A DNA stretch of 8,548 nucleotides from CAYNWK01 sp964400875 (GCA_964400875.1 CAYNWK010000184.1:1-8548), one strand, 5' to 3'; shown: positions 1-5,563, numbered from the stretch's first letter. Program-made: numbers and translations. The notes: generated by a model not told the origin, from the letters alone.

Positions 1-213
1 TTCCGCCCGGCTATCCGCCGCAACGCCGCGGCCCTGATCGTCCTGCACAATCACCCGTCTCAGGATCCAACACCCAGCCCGGACGACGTCGCCGTCACCC
101 GGGCGATCGTCGAAGCCGGCCGGCTGCTGGATCTGCCGGCGCTGGATCACCTGATCATCGGCGGTGGGCGTTTTGTTTCGCTCAAGGAAAGAAATCTGGG
201 CTTTTCAACCTGA
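1..213 (+). CDS. RadC-family JAB/MPN-domain protein, C-terminal fragment (5' end outside window)
   Basis: The reading frame is open from base 1 to a TGA at 211-213 and gives the last 70 residues of a RadC-like protein. It shows the JAMM-type metal-binding signature: HNHPS at residues 16-20, then DPTPSPDD at 22-29, i.e. H-x-H-P followed by S-x-D. This is followed by an AGRLLDLPALDHLIIG stretch and a SLKERNLGF ending, all typical of RadC C-termini. Full-length RadC proteins are about 220-230 aa, so roughly two thirds lies upstream; the catalytic-type glutamate cannot be checked. RadC-like proteins were named for DNA repair but their role is uncertain, and many copies sit on plasmids, phages and integrative elements. 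The next gene starts 42 nt downstream on the same strand with ParB-like and unknown genes beyond, which favours a mobile-element copy over a housekeeping one. The family call is firm; the function is not. Confidence 0.85.
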   Translation, partial: FRPAIRRNAAALIVLHNHPSQDPTPSPDDVAVTRAIVEAGRLLDLPALDHLIIGGGRFVSLKERNLGFST

Positions 214-255
214 CGCCTCGAACAACTCAAACAAGGAATCTCAAAGGAGGCCAAA

Positions 256-1032
256 ATGTTCACAACTTCACTAACCGGCCGGGCCTGCGGCCGGCGCCTG
301 CGCGGCGGCGTCTACGCTGAAACTCGCCTGTCCGAGGACGGCCTGCCGATCGAATACTTCATCGTCGATCCCCCCACCCCGGTCGAGCTCGAAGAACTGG
401 GCCTGGCCCCGGTCGGCGTCCAGCTGATCGAAGTGGGCGGCGGCACCCATGTCTTCGACATGGTCGGGCAGGTATTCTATCCCTATCCCGCCGATTACAT
501 CGAGGAAACCCGCCGGATGGGCGCTTCCCGGCGGCTGCCGGCCAACCTGGACTTCTCCAGCCTGGGACCCGAAAGCCGCCTGGTGTTGATCCACGCCCGG
601 GCGGTGATCGAGAACTTCGTCGCTTACCCCCAACCGCCTCTGATGGGATGCCCCAGGGGCCTGGAACCCCACGCCCAATCACCGCTGCCGGAGATGTGCG
701 CTGGTCTGTGGTGGTATGACCTGGGGGAGTCCGCTGTGCAGACTCCTGAGGAGTCAGTTTCCCATACCCCACCCGGCCCATCAGAAGATACCGAAACCCG
801 ATCCAACCCCGGGCGAAGCGCTGCACTGACCACCGTGCTCCGCCGGCTCGAGGGCGGCACGGAATATTGGGGCTATCCCCGTCCGGAAGGGCTCGTCCCC
901 CACTACCACCACGGGATCTTCCTCTCCCTGCCGATCAGCAACCTGGCCGTGATCCAGGGGGGCGAAGCGACGGAACACAACTACCAGGCAGCCTGCGTCA
1001 GCGGGCTTCCTGTATACCTGGAGGAGGCCTGA
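256..1032 (+). CDS. Unknown protein with central Cys/His cluster (258 aa)
   Basis: I do not recognise this family. The ATG at 256 is preceded by a strong AAAGGAGG ribosome binding site at 243-250. The protein is soluble, with no signal peptide or membrane helix. Residues 1-130 look like a folded domain with many beta-type stretches. A Cys/His-rich patch follows (C132, H139, C147, then GLWWYDL at 150-156) and could bind a metal. Residues 158-190 are a low-complexity Pro/Ser/Thr/Glu linker. A second conserved-looking segment (residues 195-258) holds YWGYPRPEGLVPHYHHGIF with three histidines. The stop overlaps the ribosome binding region of the next gene, with 2 nt between stop and start. The context (RadC-like protein upstream, ParB-like protein downstream) suggests an accessory DNA-element function, but that is inference only. 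Confidence 0.75.
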   Translation: MFTTSLTGRACGRRLRGGVYAETRLSEDGLPIEYFIVDPPTPVELEELGLAPVGVQLIEVGGGTHVFDMVGQVFYPYPADYIEETRRMGASRRLPANLDFSSLGPESRLVLIHARAVIENFVAYPQPPLMGCPRGLEPHAQSPLPEMCAGLWWYDLGESAVQTPEESVSHTPPGPSEDTETRSNPGRSAALTTVLRRLEGGTEYWGYPRPEGLVPHYHHGIFLSLPISNLAVIQGGEATEHNYQAACVSGLPVYLEEA

Positions 1033-1034
1033 AC

Positions 1035-1283
1035 ATGACCAACAATTTATATATCCCCGAGGATATCCGCACGATCGATACCTTTCTCGGCCAGATCAGG
1101 GCAGAGCTCACCGACGTGATGGCCATGGAGGTGCGCGAGTGGCGCGCCGAACTGCGAGCCGCCGTCAGGGATTGGAAAGGCGGCGGCTCGGAACCCGACT
1201 GGCTGGGCTTCCGCGAGTGGCTGAACGACATCTGCCACGACGACGGTATGCCCGCCCTGTTTCCCACCAGTAAGGAGGCCTAG
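1035..1283 (+). CDS. Unknown small helical protein (82 aa)
   Basis: The frame is open further upstream, but the ATG at 1035 is preferred. It carries a GAGGAGG site at 1021-1027, starts 2 nt after the previous stop, and avoids an overlap of about 165 nt with the preceding gene. The protein begins MTNNLYIPEDIRTID and is mostly charged amphipathic helix (residues 10-48, many Glu/Arg/Ala), then a GGGSEPDW turn and a second short helix FREWLNDICHDDG. There is no recognisable domain, signal peptide or membrane segment. It is translationally linked to its neighbours: its TAG stop (1281-1283) directly abuts the ATG of the ParB-like gene. A small partner or regulatory subunit for one of the flanking proteins would fit, but nothing in the sequence proves it. 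Confidence 0.7.
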   Translation: MTNNLYIPEDIRTIDTFLGQIRAELTDVMAMEVREWRAELRAAVRDWKGGGSEPDWLGFREWLNDICHDDGMPALFPTSKEA

Positions 1284-1991
1284 ATGATCCACATTCCCCT
1301 CTCCCAGCTTCCCGCCCCGCCCGGCACCAAAGTCCGGGCGGGCTTGCTGAAGTCGATCCAGGAAAAAGGCGTCCTGACGCCCATCCTGGTGCGGCAAAAC
1401 AGCTCCGGGTATACGATCCTGGATGGCCGGCGGCGCGTGGTCGCCTCCAAAAAGGCTGGACTAGAAGCGATCCCGGCCATTCTCTTAGAAGAAGGCGGGC
1501 CGGAAGTCACCCTGCTGACCCACGCCACCCGCTCCGAAAACCCGGTGGCCGAACTGGAGGCCATCCGGGCGCTCCAGCGCCGCGGGCTTTCTGAAAAAGA
1601 GATCGCCCGGGCCGGTTACGCCAGCCTGGCGCGCATCCGGCGGCTGGCGAAGCTCAACCGCCTGGCCCCAGAAATGACCGAGAAGGTCAATGCCGGGGAA
1701 ATCGCCCCGGGCGTGGCCTTCCAGATAGCCAGCCTGCCCCAGGAGGAGCAGCACCAGCTCCTGGCGAAGGAGGGTAAAGTCACCGCCAAAACCGTCCGCC
1801 AGGCCAAGTATGCCCGCCGGCAGGCCGCGGTCCCGACCTTGCCAGAACTTGGGGAGCAGACCAGGCCGGTGACCGTCGAGGAACTGCTCAAGTGCCTGTG
1901 CGGTGACACGCTGGCTCAAATCCTGGTGGAACTGCCGGGGGAAACCCGCTTTGACGTCTGGCGGGCGAAGATCCGCCGACTGCTGGACTGA
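1284..1991 (+). CDS. ParB/RepB/Spo0J-family partition-like protein (235 aa)
   Basis: The N-terminal ParB fold is clear. LLKSIQEKGVLTPILVR (residues 21-37) is the first conserved box. YTILDGRRRVVASKKAG (43-59) is the second, with DGRRR in place of the more usual GERR. A third segment, RSENPVAELEAI (83-94), matches the E-N-x-x-P-x-E-x-A region. Residues 100-122 (GLSEKEIARAGYASLARIRR) form a helix-turn-helix, and GEIAPGVAFQIASLP (138-152) continues the DNA-binding helical domain as in Spo0J/KorB types. The last 45 residues are unassigned and may mediate dimerisation. The family binds DNA sites and serves in segregation or transcriptional regulation; N-terminal ParB folds can bind CTP. The ATG at 1284 has AAGGAGG at 1272-1278. 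No ParA ATPase is in the window, so a regulatory role on a mobile element is as likely as partition. Confidence 0.85.
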   Translation: MIHIPLSQLPAPPGTKVRAGLLKSIQEKGVLTPILVRQNSSGYTILDGRRRVVASKKAGLEAIPAILLEEGGPEVTLLTHATRSENPVAELEAIRALQRRGLSEKEIARAGYASLARIRRLAKLNRLAPEMTEKVNAGEIAPGVAFQIASLPQEEQHQLLAKEGKVTAKTVRQAKYARRQAAVPTLPELGEQTRPVTVEELLKCLCGDTLAQILVELPGETRFDVWRAKIRRLLD

Positions 1992-2030
1992 ACCTGGCTC
2001 ACCCTCGAATCGAAAAATCTGAGCAAGACC

Positions 2031-2065
2031 AGCCGGGCGCAGGGAAGCTATCCCTGCGCCCGGCT
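2031..2065 (+). other. Perfect 15-bp stem-loop between operon genes
   Basis: The arms agccgggcgcaggga (2031-2045) and its exact reverse complement (2051-2065) enclose the 5-nt loop AGCTA. The stem is very G+C-rich. No T-run follows on either strand, so it is not a standard intrinsic terminator. It ends 6 nt before the AGGAGG site of the next gene, so it could act as a transcript-processing or 3'-end-protecting hairpin, a partial attenuator, or a binding site for the ParB-like protein encoded just upstream. The structure is seen directly; the role is open. Confidence 0.7.
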
Positions 2066-2083
2066 CAAATACAGGAGGTTGTC

Positions 2084-3406
2084 ATGAAAACCCGACGTGC
2101 ACTCTGCCTGACAGAGGCCATTACCTTTTACCAACCCACATCCTGGGAAACTCACGCCCGCTACGCTCTGCAGCACGGCGGTGGAGAGGTCCGCATGCCC
2201 GCCGGCGCCTGGGTGGTCGAGCTGGGTCCGGTCGAAACCTGGCCCGACCAGAAGAGCGCATACCGCTACCGCACCCCCTCCGGGCAGGTCCTCGCCCTGG
2301 AATCCCCGCTTGAGGAAGATCGCTATCGAGAGGTGACCGACCCGCAGGTGGTCACGGCCCTGAACGCCTTTCGGGGTCTCGAGGATATTTTGCGCCTGGA
2401 TTTCGGCCTGGCCCTGCAGCAGACCTGCCCCGCCCTAACCCCTTTCGCCCTGATCAAGTGCCCGCTCTGCTCCGGAACTTCGTTCACCACGGTCGATCTG
2501 GCTTCGGCCTGGTGCGATCGCTGCAACGCGACCTTTCACGTGCGCTCCACCGCCGGCGATCCAGGTTTCGTCGTCGACCTGACCTGGGAGCACTACGACC
2601 CCCTGGCAGCCCACTACGTCCTGCCGAGGACGGACCGGCTGCTCGCCACGCTGGTGCTCAAAGACAGCGGCGACCCGCGGGACATGCGCCGCGACCACTG
2701 TGCTGAGGCCTGCCGGTCCGGTTCGATCCAGCTCACGGATGGCAGCACCGGACTCCGCCCTGGATTGCACCAGTGCCAGATCGGCACGCTATATGACTGG
2801 CGGTGCATCTACGGCCGGGTCCCGACCCCTGAGGACCTGCGCCGGGATTCAACCTGGGAGATCGACGGGCAGCTCTGGCCGGCTGCGGCTGCCCTGCGCA
2901 CTCTAAGGTTGAAGCAGGCTGAACGCCGGGCGCTGGAGCTGGCGGCCAATATTTTCGAGAAAGAACTGGCCGGCACGGCCCAGGAGCTCCAGGAGATCCT
3001 TAATCTGCGCCCCCAACCCCCCACCGTGCTCGAGGCCGTGCTGCCAGACGTTCGCAATTTACAGCATCAGGAGCGCTACCTCCTGCACCACTGGCTGACG
3101 CTGGCGCCGGATGGACCTTTCCACAGTTACGAGCTCGCCCTGCCGGTGTGGTACGTGGTGGCGCCGGTCGTGGAAGAGCGCCGCCTGACCGGATGGCGGG
3201 TGGTGCGCAGGGACATCTGCCCCCGGTGCGGCGAGGCGGTCACCCCCGAGAATATCGCCACTGCTGCCGATGGCCGCCAGCATTGGGACACCCCCCACGG
3301 CTACTGCCGGGAGACCTGGGAAAAAACGGGCTGGCTCCCCCCGGTTCCCGAGGCCGAATCGGGAGGTGAACCGGACGAGACAGGTCAGCCGGGAGGCGGG
3401 CGATGA
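2084..3406 (+). CDS. Unknown protein with two Cys-pair zinc-ribbon-like sites (440 aa)
   Basis: I do not recognise this family. The ATG at 2084 is preceded by AGGAGG at 2073-2078. Residues 1-115 form an N-terminal region of unknown fold with many aromatic residues. Residues 126-147 hold CPLC and CDRC (C126, C129, C144, C147), a classic four-cysteine zinc ribbon. A DHCAEAC segment (C206, C210) and C231/C241 follow. Residues 262-308 are strongly helical and probably coiled (LRTLRLKQAERRALELAA). A second Cys site near the C-terminus, CPRC (C379, C382) with H405 and C408, could bind another zinc. The last 25 residues are a Gly/Glu/Pro-rich tail. No membrane segment or signal peptide is seen. Its stop overlaps the next start (ATGA at 3403-3406), so the two are translationally coupled. 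Two zinc sites suggest nucleic-acid or protein binding, but no catalytic motif is visible. Confidence 0.8.
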   Translation: MKTRRALCLTEAITFYQPTSWETHARYALQHGGGEVRMPAGAWVVELGPVETWPDQKSAYRYRTPSGQVLALESPLEEDRYREVTDPQVVTALNAFRGLEDILRLDFGLALQQTCPALTPFALIKCPLCSGTSFTTVDLASAWCDRCNATFHVRSTAGDPGFVVDLTWEHYDPLAAHYVLPRTDRLLATLVLKDSGDPRDMRRDHCAEACRSGSIQLTDGSTGLRPGLHQCQIGTLYDWRCIYGRVPTPEDLRRDSTWEIDGQLWPAAAALRTLRLKQAERRALELAANIFEKELAGTAQELQEILNLRPQPPTVLEAVLPDVRNLQHQERYLLHHWLTLAPDGPFHSYELALPVWYVVAPVVEERRLTGWRVVRRDICPRCGEAVTPENIATAADGRQHWDTPHGYCRETWEKTGWLPPVPEAESGGEPDETGQPGGGR

Positions 3407-4137
3407 TCCTGAAAATCCGCGACATCCACGCGCTGGCCCGCGACGTGATGATCGACGACGGCAACCTGGTGTTCGCCCGGCTGATCGCCTCCGACGAGGA
3501 GGCACGCGCCATCGCCTACTTTGCTGCCCACAAAGGGGGCTATGTAGACGCCCACCCCCACCTGGGCTGGGTCCACCTTCAGAACCAGGCTGCCCAGGTA
3601 AGTATCCAGGGCATCACCATCCAGGGGATCGCCCAGAAGATCGTCACCCTCTACCTGCCTGCCCTGTTTGGGCGCCGGTACTTTATCGCTCCGCAGGAGG
3701 GGGTCGCAAGGCGGTTCCGCCGCTTCCTGCACGCCCACACACCCTACCCCGTCCCCCGCCGGCTGCCCCCACCCGGGCGCTGGGGCGAAGAGTTGGAGAG
3801 CTACGACTCCCAGGGACTGGTGGCCCTGGCCTTTCGCGAAGCGGATATCCAGGAACTTTTAGACGAGATCAGCCCGTTTACCTCCACGCAAAGTGGTACT
3901 CTTAGCTGCGTGGAGGTGGCCATGGAGAAACAAAACATTACGCTTTCCGTGCCTAAAGATATTTTACAAAAAGCCAGGATCTTGGCGGTGAAGAAAGGGA
4001 CCTCCTTGTCGAGGATGTTGTCGCGCTACCTGGAAGAAATCGTCCTTGAAGAGGAAGCCTACACAAAGGCCCATCGCCGGCACCTGGCGGCCCTGAAAGA
4101 CGGGCTTGACCTGGGTACGGCAGGAGTTATTGACTGA
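3403..4137 (+). CDS. Chimeric ORF: unknown protein (residues 1-173) reading in frame into a CopG-type antitoxin
   Basis: The start is the ATG of an ATGA overlap with the previous gene, with GGGAGG at 3391-3396. Residues 1-160 are an unrecognised soluble domain: a helical start (ILKIRDIHALARDV), a segment with three histidines around AHPHLGWVH, then a basic proline-rich stretch (RRFLHAHTPYPVPRRLPPP). After about residue 160 the frame has no stop and passes through a short linker into M174, which begins a complete-looking ribbon-helix-helix antitoxin (listed separately). The N-terminal part shares G+C-rich codon use with the operon upstream; the C-terminal part belongs to the TA region. The simplest reading is that the native 3' end of the unknown gene was lost when TA DNA joined here, and that the antitoxin is made mainly from its own start. 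A real two-domain fusion cannot be excluded. Confidence 0.65.
   Translation: MILKIRDIHALARDVMIDDGNLVFARLIASDEEARAIAYFAAHKGGYVDAHPHLGWVHLQNQAAQVSIQGITIQGIAQKIVTLYLPALFGRRYFIAPQEGVARRFRRFLHAHTPYPVPRRLPPPGRWGEELESYDSQGLVALAFREADIQELLDEISPFTSTQSGTLSCVEVAMEKQNITLSVPKDILQKARILAVKKGTSLSRMLSRYLEEIVLEEEAYTKAHRRHLAALKDGLDLGTAGVID
3880..3917 (+). promoter_or_regulatory. Stem-loop that pairs with the ribosome binding site of the TA-A antitoxin
   Basis: ACCTCCACGCA (3880-3890) is exactly complementary to TGCGTGGAGGT (3907-3917), with a 16-nt loop between them. The 3' arm contains GGAGGT (3912-3917), the only good Shine-Dalgarno sequence for the ATG at 3922. In the RNA the site would be hidden by an 11-bp stem. 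In the DNA the same inverted repeat could be the operator of the ribbon-helix-helix antitoxin. Either way it is well placed to control TA-A. The pairing is seen directly; the function is inferred. Confidence 0.5.
3922..4137 (+). CDS. TA-A antitoxin, CopG-like ribbon-helix-helix protein, truncated by a TGA
   Basis: Starting at ATG 3922 (GGAGGT at 3912-3917) this gives 71 residues. NITLSVPKDILQKARILAV (residues 5-23) followed by KKGTSLSRMLSRYLEEIV (24-41) is the strand-helix-helix of CopG/VapB-type antitoxins, which dimerise to bind their own operator. The C-terminal part should wrap the partner toxin. Related antitoxins usually continue from DLGT to a tail like W-T/S-R-E-E-L-H-E-R. Here the frame reads DLGTAGVID, TGA (4135-4137), then TREELHER and a second TGA at 4162-4164, so the stop sits exactly where the conserved tryptophan (TGG) is expected. 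The ancestral product would have been about 80 residues, ending in an ATGA overlap with the old toxin start at 4161. The DNA-binding part is intact; toxin neutralisation may be weakened. Confidence 0.75.
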   Translation: MEKQNITLSVPKDILQKARILAVKKGTSLSRMLSRYLEEIVLEEEAYTKAHRRHLAALKDGLDLGTAGVID

Positions 4138-4153
4138 ACCCGCGAAGAGCTCC

Positions 4154-4591
4154 ATGAACGATGAGGCAGTTCTTCCATTTTATCGATACCACATCCCGGT
4201 CTATGCCCATGATGTGTCCGCGGGCGAAAAACACCCCCTGGCCCGGGCGGTCCTTGAGGCGCTTTGGCAAACAGGCAATGGATGCTTGAGCGTTCAGGTG
4301 CTGCAGGAGTTTTTTGTGACGGTTACCCTGAAGGTATCCAAACCACTCAAAATAGAGCGCGCCAGGCAACTGGTTGCGGCTCTGGCCACCTGGCGAGTCC
4401 ATGGGCCGCATGCGGAGGATGTACTGGGCGCCATCGATCTGCAGCAGCGCTACCGGATCTCCTTCTTGGATGCGATGATTCTATTCAGCGCCAGCCAGCT
4501 GGGGGCAGAGGTTGTCTTGTCGGAGGAGCTCAGCGCCGGGCAAACCTATGATGGACTTCAGGTTGTCAATCCCCTAGCGATTGGTTCTTAG
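4154..4591 (+). pseudogene. TA-A toxin, PIN-domain VapC-like ribonuclease, inactivated by a 1-nt frameshift
   Basis: The 145-aa frame from ATG 4154 is a PIN toxin from about residue 14 on: IPVYAHDVSAGEKH, the second acidic residue in VLQEFF (E52), the third in FLDAMILFSASQLG (D106), and an ending LSEELSAGQTYDGLQVVNP. PIN toxins cut RNA with a cluster of acidic residues starting with D in an early D-T-N motif. That motif is missing in this frame, which reads FYRYHIP. It is present one frame over: from ATG 4161 the DNA reads MRQFFHFIDT, and inserting one A near 4191 gives FIDTNIPVYAHD. So one deleted A separates the start and catalytic Asp from the rest. The fourth acidic position is E125 (usual motif S-E-D). 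The 4154 ATG has no good ribosome site. I expect an inactive relic, unless the deletion is a sequencing error. Confidence 0.75.
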
Positions 4592-4633
4592 GATGGTGAC
4601 TCGGTCACACCTGTTGATGTGAGACTATGTCGG
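4547..4633. repeat. 87-bp direct repeat, copy 1 (3' end of TA-A toxin gene and flank)
   Basis: This segment matches 5393-5479 at a constant offset of 846 bp with four single-base differences (4574, 4595, 4619, 4630). It covers the last 14 codons of the TA-A toxin (YDGLQVVNPLAIGS), its TAG stop, and about 42 bp beyond. Inside lies a small inverted repeat, GTGAC-TCG-GTCAC (4596-4608). Because the coding end belongs naturally to the TA-A toxin, this copy is the original and the other is the duplicate. Confidence 0.9.
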
Positions 4634-4644
4634 AAGGAGAGTTT

Positions 4645-4674
4645 GTTGCATAACGCAACCAATCGTGATATTAT
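4645..4674 (+). promoter_or_regulatory. Putative TA-B promoter with overlapping inverted repeat
   Basis: TTGCAT (4646-4651) and TATTAT (4669-4674) are separated by exactly 17 nt. The -10 matches the consensus at 5 of 6 positions, the -35 only at 3 of 6. An inverted repeat GTTGC-ATAAC-GCAAC (4645-4659) covers the -35, a suitable place for the antitoxin or antitoxin-toxin complex to bind and autorepress. The start would fall about 30 nt before the antitoxin ATG at 4711. Predicted by eye only. Confidence 0.4.
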
Positions 4675-4710
4675 GGCAGCTAAGATTATTCCTTGATGGG
4701 AGGTTCCAAT

Positions 4711-4953
4711 ATGCCTACGCTTCACGTACGTAATGTTCCCGAGGAGCTGTATGAACGCATTCGCCAGCAGTCACAAGCCCAAAACCGCTCCATCAGCGCA
4801 GAGGTAATTACGCTGCTTCAACGCGCCCTGGAGGAGCGCACCAAGCCCCAGCATGAAGTTCTGAACAGCATACGTCGCCGACGCTTCTTCCGTCCCGATG
4901 AGGTGGGAGCGCCTGACAGCACCACGCTTCTGCGCCAGGACCGCGGGCGATGA
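4711..4953 (+). CDS. TA-B antitoxin, FitA/Arc-like ribbon-helix-helix protein (80 aa)
   Basis: MPTLHVRNVPEELYERIRQQ (residues 1-20) followed by RSISAEVITLLQRALEE (26-42) is the ribbon-helix-helix pattern of FitA-like and Arc-type antitoxins: a strand that contacts DNA, then two helices for dimerisation. The basic RRRRF segment (55-59) and the tail, about residues 60-80, should bind the toxin. The ATG at 4711 has GGGAGG at 4698-4703, seven nt upstream. An in-frame TTG (4693) and ATG (4696) would add only 5-6 residues and lie before or within the ribosome site, so they are rejected. The stop overlaps the toxin start (ATGA at 4950-4953), a typical arrangement for a co-translated antitoxin-toxin pair. 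No damage is visible. Autoregulation at the inverted repeat upstream is likely for this family. Confidence 0.85.
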   Translation: MPTLHVRNVPEELYERIRQQSQAQNRSISAEVITLLQRALEERTKPQHEVLNSIRRRRFFRPDEVGAPDSTTLLRQDRGR

Positions 4954-5381
4954 TCCGCACTTGTGTTATAGATGCCAGTGTGGGGATCAAGCTGTTCGTG
5001 CAGGAAGACCTTTCTGAGCAGGCCGACAGGTTGTTCAGTCAGTTATCTGAAGACCCAGAGGCGATATTTTATGTGCCGGATTTGTTCTTTGTTGAGTGCA
5101 CAAATATTTTGTGGAAATATGTGCGCAATTTCGCTTACCCCGCGGAGAATGCTCGCCGGGACGTCAAGGATCTTCGTGCCTTGGATCTGCTGACTGTCTC
5201 GACGGCCGACTTAATCGTACCTGCCTTGGATTTGGCTCTTGATTTCGGGGTGACCGCTTACGATGCTTGTTATGCTGTACTGGCGCAGTTATTAAATTTA
5301 CCTTTGGTTACCGCGGATGAGTCGTTGAGCCGGAAATTGGTAGGCGGCGAGGTTGAAGCGCGCCTGCTGGGGGAAATATGA
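4950..5381 (+). CDS. TA-B toxin, PIN-domain VapC-like ribonuclease (143 aa)
   Basis: This is a full-length PIN toxin with all acidic positions in place: D8 in VIDASVGIKLF, E49 in FFVECTNILWKY, D105 in TAYDACYAVLAQ, and D123 in LVTADESL. These residues bind metal ions and cut RNA; VapC-type toxins block translation by cleaving tRNA or rRNA until bound by the antitoxin. The length fits the family. Its start overlaps the antitoxin stop, and translation probably depends on the upstream gene. It is the only one of the three toxins in the window without visible damage. The gene pair lies between two direct repeats and is followed by a strong terminator at 5564-5592. The target RNA cannot be told from the sequence. 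Confidence 0.88.
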   Translation: MIRTCVIDASVGIKLFVQEDLSEQADRLFSQLSEDPEAIFYVPDLFFVECTNILWKYVRNFAYPAENARRDVKDLRALDLLTVSTADLIVPALDLALDFGVTAYDACYAVLAQLLNLPLVTADESLSRKLVGGEVEARLLGEI

Positions 5382-5392
5382 ATAAATGAACT

Positions 5393-5479
5393 TATGATGG
5401 ACTTCAGGTTGTCAATCCCTTAGCGATTGGTTCTTAGGATTGTGACTCGGTCACACCTGTTGATTTGAGACTATGCCGG
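5393..5479. repeat. 87-bp direct repeat, copy 2 (displaced toxin 3' end)
   Basis: Second copy of 4547-4633, 83 of 87 bases identical. It begins 11 nt after the TA-B toxin stop and still encodes YDGLQVVNPLAIGS and a TAG, but now has no reading frame in front of it, so it is a relic. Similarity stops sharply on both sides. The two copies bracket the whole TA-B module. Confidence 0.9.
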
Positions 5480-5563
5480 CTCGAGAAAGGCTCCACTTAT
5501 GTTATCACTATGAGATCCCTGTCGGGCAATAGTCCTTATCCAAAGCTGAAAGCAGAAAACTTT

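Noticed and set aside
867..1034. Upstream extension of the 82-aa gene (138-residue version from 867)
   Set aside because: It would overlap the 258-aa gene in another frame for about 165 nt, its extra residues look like shadow translation (Arg/Pro-rich), and the ATG at 1035 has a good ribosome site.
4135..4137. TGA recoded as tryptophan in this organism
   Set aside because: Other genes here use TGA as a sensible stop, including the ATGA/GTGA overlaps at 3403, 4950 and 6048, so recoding is unlikely; a nonsense mutation is simpler.
4160..4200. Two compensating indels in the TA-A toxin (one extra T and one missing A)
   Set aside because: Taking the ancestral start as ATG 4161, only one missing A is needed; the other frame is explained by the fortuitous ATG at 4154.
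4547..5479. Integron cassette with attC sites (TA-B between two repeats)
   Set aside because: The repeats lack clear attC core sites (a GTTRRRY end and matching RYYYAAC start) and the long imperfect palindrome expected, and no integrase is seen. Direct-repeat duplication of a gene end explains them better.
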